Below, one piece after another: positions 23,673-35,577 of a stretch of 64,000 nucleotides of DNA. Every line of letters begins with the position of its first letter. The first letter of the stretch is position 1. The notes beneath the pieces were generated by a model. The model was not told where the DNA came from, ran no database searches, and was given only the letters and a program-made list of their open reading frames with translations. Source of the stretch: Scortum barcoo (lineage: Eukaryota; Chordata; Actinopteri; Centrarchiformes; Terapontidae). The position numbers and the translations under genes are program-made. Location of the stretch: positions 4,163,044 to 4,227,043 of the forward strand of contig CM041550.1 in NCBI GenBank assembly GCA_023238725.1, read 5' to 3'.

Positions 23673-25304
23673 CTACAGTATGTTAGCATCACAGGAGTCA
23701 GGCTGGAGTATTTGAAGTGTAACTATGAGTTTCATAGATCTCCTAAACCAGGGGTAGAAAAAGGCATAGACTATTGGATTCAGACAGGAATTACTAATAA
23801 AGCAGCCAGACACCAAAGACTGAAAAAGCCACGCTGCTCGATGTGTCCTGGCCTGCAAGAGAGGGATAAAAATAAGGACAGAAACATATCAGAAACACAA
23901 CCACGATGACACCAAGAGTCCTGGCTGCTTTTCTCTCTGACTTCTTTGTGTTTACGCCGACCGAGCCCTGAAGTGTGACGGTGGCCACGTGAGACCTCAT
24001 GGCTCGAGCCTGAGACAAAGCCACCACAAACACTCTCATGTACAGAACTATGATGACGGCGATGGGGCCGACAAAGGTCAACACGATGTCAATAGCTCCA
24101 GTTATGAAGTCAATTACAGCTATGCACTCTCCGTAGCAGGAGTTATACCTATCAGGTTGATTCAGGAAGTCGATCACTATCACGCCGTTATAGAAAAGAG
24201 CGCAGGCCCAGCTGAGACAAACACAGAGTTTAACTCTTCTCTGAGGTGACTCTGGTGGGGTAACACAGGGGGTCACAAATGGCCACGTATCTGTCGACTG
24301 ATATGAGCACCATGTTTCCCACCGAAGCCGACGTGAGAATAAAAGAGGCGTAGTAAAAGAGTCCACATATCAAGCTGCCCAAAATCCAGCAGCCCCCTAT
24401 GAGGAGGATTTGAAACGGCATCAGCAAGAGCCCGACAAGGAAGTCTGAGACAGCCAGAGAGAGGAGGAGGAGGTTGGTGGGAGTGTGAAGCTGCCTGGAG
24501 AGAGAAAATATCATCACTGAACATATTCTTATTAGTAGCAGTTATTAAGAGAATATCATCATGTAACAGCACTAATAGTCAAGTAAACAAAATATGACTT
24601 GATCCAATAAATTATCAAACATGTTAGTAACATGTTTAAATATGTGTGCTGTATCTTACACACGCACAAACACTTTTTTACACATCTTTATCTTATTTCA
24701 ATTCTCTTTTTTTGTTTGTTTTGATACTACTATCTAATTTATATTCAATTTATACTCTGACTTGAAGTACTTTTTTCCATTTACTATGCTTACAATTCTT
24801 GCACTAGCATATGAAAGCAATTTTATCGTACGTGAAAAAACTACTTGGCAATAAATTTGATTCTGATTCTGATTCTTTTCAAAGAACTGAACATGACAAC
24901 AGATGTACCAGTTTTGTATAGTCTGTCTGAAGTAGTGGTAGAAGTTATAGCACTGGCAATACTGTGCAGTATTTTTAATATTAAATGCAATACGTATAAA
25001 GAGTTTTGATGTTTTCATCTTATAATGTTGTATATATCAACTTTTCTACAGTCAACAAAGACAAAAAAACAGATGCTTGATATGAAAACAATGTTTTAGG
25101 AAGTGCTTATAAGTTTGTCTTTGTGCCTGAAGGAGAGATAGAGATGATGACCAGTAGGTTGAAGAGCCACAGTCAACAAAGAGATGCACGACAGCAGGAC
25201 GTAAAGGGTGACGGCCTCGGCACGGTGTGCTGCGTCGGCTTCCTGCAGGAGGCGTTGAGGAGCTGCGGGAAGCAGAGTTCGACTCCTTCTGGGGTCTCCA
25301 TCAT
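23673..25304 (-). pseudogene. TAAR D2 (two exons, several frame breaks)
   Basis: A minus-strand D-family TAAR. Exon 1 is 25304-25127, the intron about 632 bp, and exon 2 is 24494-23673. Exon 1 has an insertion at CAGCACACCGTGCC, another at GGCTCTTCAACC and a lost base near its donor. Exon 2 starts in frame (RQLHTPTNLLLLSLAVSDF) but gains a C after the DRY region (GTCACCTCAG against GTCACTCAG in D4). It then gains an A in TM7 (TTATTAGTAATTCC), which creates an early stop before the NPxxY motif. Ser3.32 and Asp5.42 are as in the other D copies. It carries the diagnostic VVALSQ where D1 and D4 have VVAVSQ, a change shared only with D3. Confidence 0.85.
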
Positions 25305-25557
25305 CGGAGAGCGAGAGCAGGAGAGGAGATGCCGCTGAGCTCTGGCAACCTCCTCACCGAGCTCCTTCATAAAGCCGGTTCATCTCGCTCCTCCTTCTGC
25401 TCCCACAACCCAACAAATCGATGATGTAATGGTTAAATATATTTCCTGGGACTTAATAGTGAGTTGTAACTTTATGTAATGAACCTTGTGGACTTAACAC
25501 TATTAATTTTTTAAATAGTTTAAAAAAAAAACACATAGCAACAAACACAAAAAGATA

Positions 25558-25932
25558 TTAACCCTCTGGAGTCCAGGGTATAATTGGCCATGCTTTTTGA
25601 CTACTTTTGATTTTGCTTTTATATTTCACCTTTTTTGGTATCATTATTTTCAGCACAACCTCACATATGTGATTTTACAGTTATTTTTTCATTTTGACAT
25701 ACTGTATTAACACACTGGACCTAAAACCACACAAAAAACATAAAATCTGAATATAAAAAAGTTAGATTTTTTAATGTGAAAACCACAAACATGTCTAACG
25801 AACCATTTTTATAACTTAGAATGCAAATATAAGTTGTAAAGTTAAAAAAAATGATGTACAAATGTAGCAAATAACAGTTATTTACAACTATTTACATTAA
25901 AATGCAGGCAATGCCTCAGGCGTTTTTTGTTA
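25558..25932 (-). mobile_element. piggyBac-like element, truncated (copy P2)
   Basis: The left half of the P1-type element, starting at the same TTAA and CCCTCTGGAGTCC terminus. It breaks off at CAGGCGTTTTTTGTT near 25932, where P1 continues with CAACTATTTAC. The sequence then switches to a plus-strand TAAR fragment, so this is an inversion/duplication breakpoint. Confidence 0.8.
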
Positions 25933-25944
25933 ATACAATAAAAC

Positions 25945-26322
25945 ATAGTTCTGTACATGAGAGTGTTTGTGGTGGCTTTGTCTCAGGCTCGAGCCATGAG
26001 GTCTCACGTGGCCACCGTCACACTTCAGGGCTCGGTCGGCGTAAACACAAAGAAGTCGGAGAGAAAAGCAGCCAGGACTCTTGGTGTCGTCGTGGTTGTG
26101 TTTCTGATATGTTTCTGTCCTTATTTTTATCCCTCTCTTGCAGGCCAGGACACATCGAGCAGCGTGGCTTTTTCAGTCTTTGGTGTCTGGCTGCTTTATT
26201 GTAATTCCTGTCTGAATCCAATAGTCTATGCTTTTTTCTACCCCTGGTTTAGGAGATCTATGAAACTCATAGTTACACTTCAAATACTCCAGCCTGACTC
26301 CTGTGATGCTAACATACTGTAG
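25945..26322 (+). pseudogene. TAAR D3, 3' fragment (TM5 to C-terminus)
   Basis: A plus-strand copy of only the last 120 or so codons of D-family exon 2. It begins in TM5 at VLYMRVFVVALSQ and runs through TM6 (CFCPYFYP) and TM7 (NSCLNPIVYAFFYPWF) to the normal stop. The 5' part, exon 1 and the promoter are absent. It shares ALSQ with D2, in inverted orientation, and adds a private change (LGVVVVVF). It is an inverted partial duplicate of D2. Confidence 0.88.
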
Positions 26323-27625
26323 AGATGGCTGATAATGACTAAACTGATGGAAAAGTTTTCTGTTGCACTTCTGGAACAAAAGCACAAGACATTTGTCAGT
26401 TTTCTTTTTTATACTGAATTAAACAACGTTTTTTTTCTAAAATACACTTAATTTGTACAACTCATTATTCATTTATTTATTATTATAAGTTAAAATAACC
26501 TAAAATCAAATAGATAGTTTTCTTCTTTTAATATAGTAACATGCCCATGTGATGAATAACTGGTCATCTCCTCTGTGTCTCTGTGTTTTGGATCAGAACA
26601 TATTGTATTAGCACACACTGTTTTTCATGTCATTGTTAAAAACACATAATAAAACATAAAACCAAAATAAATGTTATAAAAGTTTGTCAGACCAGAATAA
26701 AGTCTCTATCAGTGCTTCCTGCTGTGTTATAAAGCAGGACTGCTCAGATATTGACTGAAATGCAGCCACAATATGATCACAAGCAGCAGATGTTAATTCA
26801 CAACATGAAACACATCCCAACTTCCAGTGCAAACAGGAAGTTAAAAGACAAAACCAACACCCCCTGTGTTGGTGTGCAGAGCCTTCATGATTACAAGTGT
26901 ACTGAAATAAAATCTGAGTTTATATTTTATTCTGCTGATAAGAAGCATATAATAGTGCAGTTCACAATAGAGGCAACATTATCTAATCAGTTCAATGAAA
27001 CACACACACTGAAAGCTTAACATGGCCTAATCTGGCTCTTTATAAAAGGGCCTTAAAATGTTAGTTTGCATATTCTTACTAGCAAATGTGTGTATGCAAT
27101 TGTTTGAACTGGAAAGGAAAAAAAACGGTCATGTAAACTTCAACTTCCTATTCCTATTTAATAAGCAAAATCAGAATTTTAATTTGAAAAAAGTTACAAA
27201 TCTTGCTCTCGGTATATTTTTATTATTTTTGAATGTTTTTTATCTTGATTATAACTTAGGTAGCCCAGACATTTTTTTAATTATTTTTTTATACATTTTC
27301 AATTTAGAAAAAAAAACATAGTTTTAATACTTTTTACAGTAAAAAGACATCATATATAAATATAATAAAACACTGATAGGGATTACAGTTTTATATAATG
27401 AGCACTTATACGTTTGATAGAGTTTGCTGATAATACTTGTTTTTTCTCAGATGGTTTAAATAGCTGGATTGCCATGAAATGTAATACAGATATTCACAGT
27501 TCAGAAGAATCTTACTGACTTAGTGACCCTGACTTTTTATCTCGTGTGACCAGAAGTTCAAAGTTTCCTATTATCTTCATCTATGAGAAGAGCATAAAAT
27601 TTCACATCATTATTTGTGTTATGAC
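26323..27625. repeat. TAAR D-type 3' flank (copy 3; right arm of an inverted repeat)
   Basis: Non-coding flank homologous to 22461-23672 in inverted orientation and to 31849-33120 in direct orientation. No gene is seen; the open frames are A/T-rich chance frames. Confidence 0.75.
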
Positions 27626-29575
27626 TCTGTGGTGGCATCAGCCATCTTTTATGGGATAGTCTGCTGGGCCAGCAGCATCACAGAGACATAGTCTCTCCAG
27701 CGTGTCCTGGGTCTTCCCCGAGGCCTCCTCCCGGTGGGACATGCCTGGAACACCTCCCTAGGGAGGCGTCCAGGGGGCATCCGAAACAGATGCCCAAGCC
27801 ACCTCAGCTGACTCCTCTCGATGTGAAGGAGCAGCAGGCTCTACTCCGAGCTCCTCCCGAGTGACTGAGCTTCTCACCCTATCTCTAAGGGAGTGCCCAG
27901 CCACCCTGCGGAGGAAACTCATTTTGGCCACTTGTGTATCCGCATGATCTTGACTTTGCCTTTCAGGTCATTACCCAAAGTTCATGACCATAGGTGAGGG
28001 TGGGAATGTAGACTGACCGTTAAATCGAGAGCTTCACCTTTCAACTTAGTTTCTTCTTTACCACGACGGTCCGGCCCACCGACCGACATAACTGCGGAGG
28101 CTGCACCAATCCGCCTGTCAATCTCACGCTCCATCTTTCCCTCACTCGTGAACAAGACCCCGAGATACTTGAACTCCTCCACCTGAGGCAGGACCTCTCC
28201 ACCCACCCGGAGAAGGGCACGCCACCCTTTTCCGGTCGAGAACCATGGCCTCCGGATTTGGAGGCGCTGATTCTCATCCCATCTCACTCGGCTGCAAACC
28301 GCTCCAGCACACGCTGAAGGTCCTGGCTTGATGAAGCCAACAGGACAACATCATCTGCAAAAAGTAGAGATGAAATCCTGTGGTTCCCAAACCGGACTCC
28401 CTCCGGCCCCTGGCTACGCCTAGAAATCCTGTCCATAAAGATTATGAACAGGACCGGTGACAAAGGGCAACCCTGCCGGAGTCCAACATGCACTGAGAAC
28501 ATGTCTGACTTACTGCCGGAAATGCGAACCAAGCTCCTGCTCCGGTCGTACAGAGACCGAACAGCCCTTAGCAAAGGCCCCCGGACCCCATACTCGTGGA
28601 GCACTCCCCACAGAATACCACGAGGGACACGGTCGAATGCCTTCTCCAGATCCACAAAGCACATGTGGACTGGTTGGGCAAACTCCCATAAACCCTCCAA
28701 GCACCCTGCAGGAGGGTATAGAGCTGGTCCAGTGTTCCATGACGACCGGGACGAAAACCGCATTGTTCCTCCTGAATCCGAGGGTCGGTCACTATCGGCC
28801 GAATTCTCCTCTCCAGTACCCTGGCATAGACTTCTTCCAAGGGAGGCTGAGAAGTGTGATCCCCCTGTAGTTGGAACACACTCTCCGGTCCCTCCTTTTT
28901 AAAAAGAGGGACCACCACCCCAGTTTGCTACTCCAGAGGCACTGTCCCCAAACCTCCATGCAATGCTGCAGAGGTGTGTCAGCCAAGACAGCCCCACAAC
29001 ATCCAGAGATTTTTGAGGTACTCAGGGCAGGATCTCATCCACCCCAGTGCCTTGCCACCGGAGGAGTTTGCAAACTACCTCAGTGACTCCACTTCCTCAC
29101 TGGAAGGCAAGTCGGTGGGAGGATTGAGGAGATCCTCGAAGTATTCCTTCCACCATCCGACAATGTCCCCAGTTGAGGTCAACAGCTCCCCACCCGCACT
29201 GTAAACACTGTTGGCAGAGTACTGCTTCCCCTTTCTGAGGCGCCGGCTGGACGGTTTGCCAGAATTTCTTCAAGGCCGACCGATAGTCCTCCTCCATGGC
29301 CTCACCGAACTTACTCTCCCAGACCCAAAGTTTTTGCCTCCAGGACCGTCTGGGCTGCGGCTTGCTTGGCCTGCCAGTACCTGTCAACTGTGTCAGGAGT
29401 CCCACAGGCCAACATGTAGCCCAATAGGACTCCTTCTTCAGCCTGAATGACGGCATCCCTTACTTCCGTGGTGTCCACCACCACTGGGTTCGGGGGTTGC
29501 TGCCACGACAGGCACCAGAGACCTTTGGACAACTTTGAGCCGTGTTGACAATGGAGGCAGAGAACATGGTCCACA
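27626..29575 (-). mobile_element. I/Nimb-like LINE, 5'-truncated
   Basis: A minus-strand LINE whose 3' side is near 27630 and whose 5' side breaks near 29575, where a gypsy remnant begins. Positions 28763-28284 are an open RT block: VHMCFVDLEKAFDRVPRG, VGLRQGCPLSPVLFIIFMDR and SSLLFADDVVLLASS, with the FADD catalytic pair. Upstream at 29456-28900 is the EN-RT linker with shifts, and downstream is the post-RT region (EFKYLGVLFTSEG, DRRIGAASAVM). The endonuclease is missing. It is the best-preserved RT of this family in the window, but it is still frame-broken. Confidence 0.85.
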
Positions 29576-30020
29576 TGGTCCACTTTCACGGACCAGCTTG
29601 AGCTTGCTGACGTGGAAGGTGGGATGCACACAAAGAGACCAGGGGAGTTTCAACTGGACAGAGACATGATTTATTAACTCTGAGACTGGGAAGAGACGCC
29701 ACAAACCTGGGAGCGAGTTTACGGGTGTGGACATGGAGGTATAGATCTTTTGTTTATAACCAGACTTTCTGGCCTGGTCTTTATACAGGTGCAGGTCTGC
29801 AATGTCAGTCAGCTGCGGTCTTCATCCTGGTTTGACACCAGAGGAGCATCCGCCGTTCAGCTTCCCAGATCTTCCTGCATCTTCTCAACAAGGCATGTGC
29901 TGAAGGCACCGTCAGCACCTTCTCGTTGGCTGTGAAGAGAGGAGGCTGGTACTCGCAGATGACCTGGAACGGGGAGAGTCCGGTGGCCGCACTGGGGAGC
30001 GCGTTGTGGACATATTCTCT
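29576..30020 (-). mobile_element. Ty3/gypsy integrase remnant (copy G2)
   Basis: A minus-strand counterpart of 22044-22345. It extends further into the post-integrase, chromodomain-side region (blocks VQLKLPWSLCVHPTFHVSKLK at about 29670-29600). Frames are broken and no LTR is visible. It ends at a single TTAA (30021-30024), the point where the other copies carry a piggyBac insertion. Confidence 0.7.
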
Positions 30021-30272
30021 TTAATATCTTTTTGTGTTTGTTGCTGTGTTTTTTTTAAAAACTATTAAAAAAAATCAATAGTGTTAAGTCCACAGGTTCA
30101 TTACATAAAGTTTAACTCACTATTAAGTCCCAGTAAATATATTTAGCTATTACATCATCGATTTGTTGGGTTGTGGGAGCAGAAGGAGGAGCGAGATGAA
30201 TCGGCTTTATGAAGGAGCTCGGTGAGGAGGTTGCCAGAGCTCAGCGGCATCTCCTCTCCTGCTCTCGCTCCG

Positions 30273-31848
30273 ATGATGGAGACCCCAGAAGGAGTCCGAA
30301 CTCTGCTTCCCGCAGCTCCTCAACGCCTCCTGCAGGAAGCCGACGCAGCACAGTGCCGAGGCCGTCACCCTTTACGTCCTGCTGTCGTGCATCTCTTTGT
30401 TGACTGTGGCTCTCAACCTGCTGGTCATCATCTCTATCTCTCACTTCAGGCACAAAGACAAACTTATAAGCACTTCCTAAAACATTGTTTTCATATCAAG
30501 CATCTATTTTTTTGTCTTTGGGTCAATAGAAAAGTTGATATATACAACATTATGAAGATGAAAACATCAAAACTCTTTATACGTATTGCATTTAATATTA
30601 AAAATACTTGCACAGTATTGCCAGTGCTATAACTTCTACCACTACTTCAGACAGACTATACAAAACTGGTACATCTGTTGTCATGTTCAGTTCTTTGAAA
30701 AGAATCAGAATCAGAATCAAATTTATTGCCAAGTAGTTTTTTCACGTACGATAAAATTGCTTTCATATGCTAGTGCAAGAATTGTAAGCATAGTAAATGG
30801 AAAAAAGTACTTCAAGTCAGAGTATAAATTGAATATAAATTAGATAGTAGTATCAAAACAAACAAAAAAAGAGAATTGAAATAAGATAAAGATGTGTAAA
30901 AAAGTGATAATTTATTGGATCAAGTCATATTTTGTTTACTTGACTAATTAGTGCTGTTACATGATGATATTCTCTTAATAACTGCTACTAATAAGAATAT
31001 GTTCAGTGATGATATTTTCTCTCTCCAGGCAGCTTCACACTCCCACCAACCTCCTCCTCCTCTCTCTGGCTGTCTCAGACTTCCTTGTCGGGCTCTTGCT
31101 GATGCCGTTTCAAATCCTCCTCCTAGGGGGTTGCTGGTTTTTGGGCAGCTTGATATGTGGACTCTTTTACTATGCCTCTTTTATTCTCACGTCGGCTTCG
31201 GTGGGAAACATGGTTCTCATATCAGTCGACAGATACGTGGCCATTTGTGACCCCCTGTGTTACCCCACCAGAGTCACTCAGAGAAGAGTTAAACTCTGTG
31301 TTTGTCTCAGCTGGGCCTGTGCTCTTTTCTATAACGGCGTGATACTGATAGACTTCCTGAATCAACCTGACAGGTATAACTCCTGCTACGGAGAGTGCAT
31401 AGTTGTAATCGACTTCATAACTGGAGCTATTGACATCGTGTTGACCTTTGTCGGCCCCATCGCCGTCATCATAGTTCTGTACATGAGAGTGTTTGTGGTG
31501 GCTGTGTCTCAGGCTCGAGCCATGAGGTCTCACGTGGCCACCGTCACACTTCAGGGCTTGGTCGGCGTAACTGCAAAGAAGTCAGAGAGAAAAGCAGCCA
31601 GGACTCTTGGTGTCATCGTGGTTGTGTTTCTGATATGTTTCTGTCCTTATTTTTATCCCTCTCTTGCAGGCCAGGACATGTCAACCAGCGTGGCTTTTTC
31701 AGTCTTTGGTGTCTGGCTGCTTTATTGTAATTCCTGTCTGAATCCAATAGTCTATGCTTTTTTCTACCCCTGGTTTAGGAGATCTATGAAACTCATAGTT
31801 ACACTTCAAATACTCCAGCCTGACTCCTGTGATGCTAACATACTGTAG
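30273..31848 (+). pseudogene. TAAR D4 (intact exon 2, one-base shift in exon 1)
   Basis: A plus-strand D-family TAAR. Exon 1 is 30273-30449, the intron 579 bp with a GC donor (TTCAG|GCACAA), and exon 2 is 31029-31848 after CTCTCCAG. Exon 2 is fully open for 272 codons: QLHTPTNLLLLSLAVSDF, Ser3.32 (YASFILTSAS), SVDRY, ECL2 NSCYGEC, Asp5.42 (IDIVLTFVGP), Phe6.48 and NSCLNPIVYAFFYPWF. Exon 1 has a single extra C (GGAGTCCGAAC against GGAGTCGAAC in D5) that shifts the N-terminus and TM1. If that base is a sequencing error, D4 is a complete receptor of about 330 aa and the best functional candidate in the D family. It could otherwise be a very recent pseudogene. Confidence 0.7.
30695..30760 (+). 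repeat. AATCAGAATCAAATTTATTGCC-type dispersed repeat end
   Basis: Within the D4 intron, a segment starting AGAATCAGAATCAGAATC and continuing into a TTTATTGCCAAGTAGTTTTT motif. It is also present inverted in the D2 intron near 24835-24885, and a related motif occurs near 51139-51165. It resembles a common 3' end of dispersed fish retroelements, which I cannot name. Confidence 0.45.
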
Positions 31849-33130
31849 AGATGGCTGATAATGACTAAACTGATGGAAAAGTTTTCTGTTGCACTTCTGG
31901 AACAAAAGCACAAGACATTTGTCAGTTTTCTTTTTTATACTGAATTAAACAACGTTTTTTTTCAAAAATATCCTTAATTTGTACGACTCATTATTTATGT
32001 TTTATTATTATAACTTAAAATAACCTCAAATCGAATAGTGTGTTTTTCTTCTTTTAACATAATAACGTGGCCATGTGATGAATAACTTGGTCATCTCCTC
32101 TGTGTCTCTGTGTTTTGGATCAGAACATGTTGTATTAGCACACACTGTTTTTCATGTCATTGTTAAAAACACATAATAAAACACAAATACCAAAATAAAT
32201 GTTGTAAAAGTTTGCCAGACCAGAATAAAGTCTCTATCAGTGCTTCCTGCTGTGTTATAAAGCAGGACTGCTCAGATATTGACTGAAATGCAGCCACAAT
32301 ATGATCACAAGCAGCAGATGTTAATTCACAACATGAAACACATCCCCACTTCCAGTGCAAACAGGAAGTTAAAAGACAAAACCAACACCCCTGTGTTGGT
32401 GTGCAGAGCCTTCATGATTACAAGTGTACTGAAATAAAATCTGAGTTTATATTTAATTCTGCTGATAAGAAGCATATAATAGTGCAGTTCACAATAGAGG
32501 CAACATTATCTAATCAGTACAATGAACACACACACTGAAAACTTGACAAGGCCTAATCTGGCTCTTTATAAAAGGGCCTTAAAATGTTAGTTTGCATATT
32601 CTTACTAGCAAATGTGCGTATGAAATTGATTGAACTGGAAAGGAAAAAAAACGGTCATGTAAACTTCAACTTCCTATTCCTATTTAATAAGCGAAATCAG
32701 AATTTTAATTTGAAAACAAGTTACAAATATTACTCTCGGTATATTTTTATTATATTTGAATGTTTTTTATCTTGATTATAACTTAGGCAGCCCGGACATT
32801 TATGTTTTTAATTTAGAAAAAAAACAGTTTTAATACTTTTTACAGTAAAAAGACATCATATATAAATATAATAAAACACTGATAGGGACTACAGTTTTAT
32901 ATAATGAGCACTTATACTTTTGATAGAGTTTGCTGATAATATTTTGTTTTTCTCAGATGGTTTAAATAGCTGGATTGCCATGAAATGTAATACAGATATT
33001 CACAGTTCAGAAGAATCTTACTGACTTAGTGACCCTGACTTTTTATCTCGTGTCACCAGAGGTTCAAAGTATCCTCTTATCCTTATCTATGGAAGAGCAC
33101 AAAATTTCACGTCATTATTTGTATCCAGAT
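31849..33130. repeat. TAAR D-type 3' flank (copy 4)
   Basis: The non-coding D4 downstream flank, collinear with 26323-27625. No gene is seen. Confidence 0.7.
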
Positions 33131-33482
33131 AACCCCAATGAACCTTGTGTTAGTGTTACTGACTTTTCTGCTAGATAATAATAATAGGGTGCAGGGCTTT
33201 GAGTCAGATAGGCTTCTCTGCAGCACCGGTGCTCCGCAGGGAACGGTTCTGGCTCCTTTCCTGTTCACCCTCTACACTGCAGACTTTTCATACAATACCA
33301 CCATCATGTCATCTTCCAGAAGTTCTCTGATAACTCTGCTGTTGTTGGCCTCATCACAGATGGGGACGACAGAGAGTACAGAGGACTTATTCAGGACTTT
33401 GAGGACTGGTGCCTGCAGGAACAACCTCCAGATCCAACGCCAGTAAAACCAAGGAGCTGGTGGTGGATTTCCGCATCCAGGT
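33131..33482 (+). mobile_element. CR1/L2-like LINE fragment
   Basis: A plus-strand RT fragment with STGAPQGTVLAPFLFTLY followed by a degraded palm (the FSDD block is out of frame) and NNLQI, then ASKTKELVVDF in another frame. It is related to, but not a copy of, the LINE at 1-2957, since it reads LAPF rather than LSPF. It is cut at 33482 by the minus-strand I/Nimb-like LINE. Confidence 0.7.
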
Positions 33483-34860
33483 AATCACCATCCACGCCAC
33501 CCTTTTCCGGTCGAGAACCATGGCCTCAGATTTGGAGGTGCTGATTCTCATCCCAGCCGCTTCACACTCGGCTGCAAACTGCTCCAGTACATGCTGAAGG
33601 TCCTGGCCTGATGAAGCCAACAGGACAACATCATCTGCAAAAAGCAGAGATGAAAATCCTGTGGTTCCCAAACCGGACTCCCTCCGGCCCCTGGCTACGC
33701 CTAGAAATCCTGTCCATAAAGATTATAAACAGGACCGGTGACAAAGGGCAGCCCTGCCGGAGTCCAACATGCACTGGGAACAGGTCTGACTTACTGCCGG
33801 CAATGCGAACCAAGCTCCTGCTCCGGTCGTACAGAGACCGAACAGCCCTTAGCAAAGGCCCCCGGACCCCATACTCACGGAGCACCCCCCACAGAATACC
33901 ACGAGGGACACGGTCGAATGCCTTCTCCAGATCCACAAAGCACATGTGGACTGGTTGGGCAAAACTCCCATAAACCCTCCAAGCACCCTGCAGAGAGGTA
34001 TAGAGCTGGTCCAGTGTTCCACGACCAGGACGAAAACCGCATTGTTCCTCCTGAATCCGAGGGTCGACTATCGGCCGAATTCTCCTCTCCAGGCCTCTCG
34101 ATAGTCCTCTCTTCAAGGCCGACCGATAGTCCTCCTCCATGTCCTCACCGAACTACTCCCAGACCTGAGTTTTTGCCTCCAGGACAGTCCGGGCAGCGGC
34201 TGTGACAAGCACAGAAGTCCAATAACAGAACACTGCTCGGGTTCAGATCGGGAAGGCCGTTCCTCCCAGTCACACCCCTCCGGGTATCACTGTCATTGCC
34301 CACGTGCAGAGTTGAAGTCCCCCAGTAGAACAATGGCCCACTCAGAGCACTATCAAGAACCTCCCATGGGACTCTAAGAAGGTCAGGCTCTTTACTGCTG
34401 TTCGGCCCATAGGCACAAACAACAGCAAGAGACCTATCCCCAACCCGAAAGGCGCAGGGAAGCGACCCTCTCGTTCACCGGGGTGAACTCCAACACATGG
34501 CGGCTGAGCTGGGGAGCTATAAGCAAGCCCACACCAGCCCGCCGCCGCTCACCCTGGGCAACTCCAGAGTAGTGGAGGGTCCAGCCCCTCTCAAGGAGCT
34601 GGGTTCCAGAGCCGAAGCTATGTGTGGAGGTGTGCCTGACTATCTCTAGCAGGTATCTCTCAGCCTCTCGGACAAGCTCAGGCTCCTTCCCCCCCACCGT
34701 AAGGTGACATTCCATGTCCCTGTGGCCAGACCTTTGGTCCAGGGTTTGGGTCGTTGAAGCTGCCCCCTGCCACAACTGCTACCCAAACCACATTGCACTG
34801 GCCCCTCATGGACCTTCCTGCAGGTGGTGAGCCTACTGGAAGGCGGACCGACGTCGCCAA
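33483..34860 (-). mobile_element. I/Nimb-like LINE, internally deleted copy
   Basis: A minus-strand LINE. The RT block at 34140-33631 is nearly open (ERRIRPIVDPRIQEEQCGFR, VDLEKAFDRVPRGILWGVL, GLRQGCPLSPVLF), followed by FADDVVLLASSGQDL in another frame near 33640-33590. The EN-RT linker is deleted near 34200. The endonuclease and leader follow at 34205-34860 (GTQLLERGWTLHYSGVAQGE). It interrupts the CR1/L2 fragment and belongs to the repeat block shared by the duplicated TAAR D units. Confidence 0.82.
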
Positions 34861-35261
34861 AGATGCTCTTACAAACATGAATCGATGATTCTTGATTCGA
34901 GGCTTGACATGAGGATTGTTCGATGAACAATGAACAAATGCAAATCCTTGCATAGTCAATCACAATCAATGATATGGCAATGAGACAGGGGAGACGCGGA
35001 CTATATATACACATGAGGTAATGGGGAACAGGTGGAAACAGTCAGGGCAGGGGGGCAGACAATCACACAGGTGGGAAACACACAAGGGCAAGAAGTCAAG
35101 GGGCCTGAAACGAAGAGGGAAGATTAGTCTTTTAAAATAAAACATGACACCCCAGAACAGGAAACTGAAACAGGACAGACAACAAACTTGACAAGGCATA
35201 ACAGTGCCCCCCCCCGCCCTTAGGACCAGCTCCTGATGGTCGTGCTTGGTCAGCATGGCGA
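34861..35261. other. Unassigned sequence between LINE and gypsy remnant
   Basis: About 400 bp with no recognisable coding block. It lies next to the gypsy remnant and holds an AAACAGGACAGACAACAAACTTGACAAGGC-like stretch (split here by few changes) of the type found near LTR-element 3' regions, so it may be part of the same degraded LTR retrotransposon. Confidence 0.4.
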
Positions 35262-35577
35262 TGGTAGAAGCAAACCTGGGAGCGAGTTTACGGGTGTGGA
35301 CATGGAGGTGTAGATATTTTGTTTATAGCCAGACTTTCTGGCCTGGTCTTTAGACAGGTGCAGGTCTTCATCCTGGTTTGACCCCAGGAGGAGAATCCGC
35401 CGTTCAGCTGCCTAGATCTTCCTGCATCTTCTCAACAAGGTATGGGCTGAAGGCACCGTCAGCCCCTTCTCGTTGGCTGTGAAGAGAGGAGGCTGGTACT
35501 CGTAGATGACCTGGAACAGGGAGAGTCTGGTTGCTGCAGTGGGGAGCGCGTTGTGGACATATTCCATCTAAGTCTCT
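35262..35577 (-). mobile_element. Ty3/gypsy integrase remnant (copy G3)
   Basis: The minus-strand counterpart of 22044-22345, collinear with G2. It ends exactly at the TTAA where the piggyBac-like element P3 is inserted. Confidence 0.7.
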
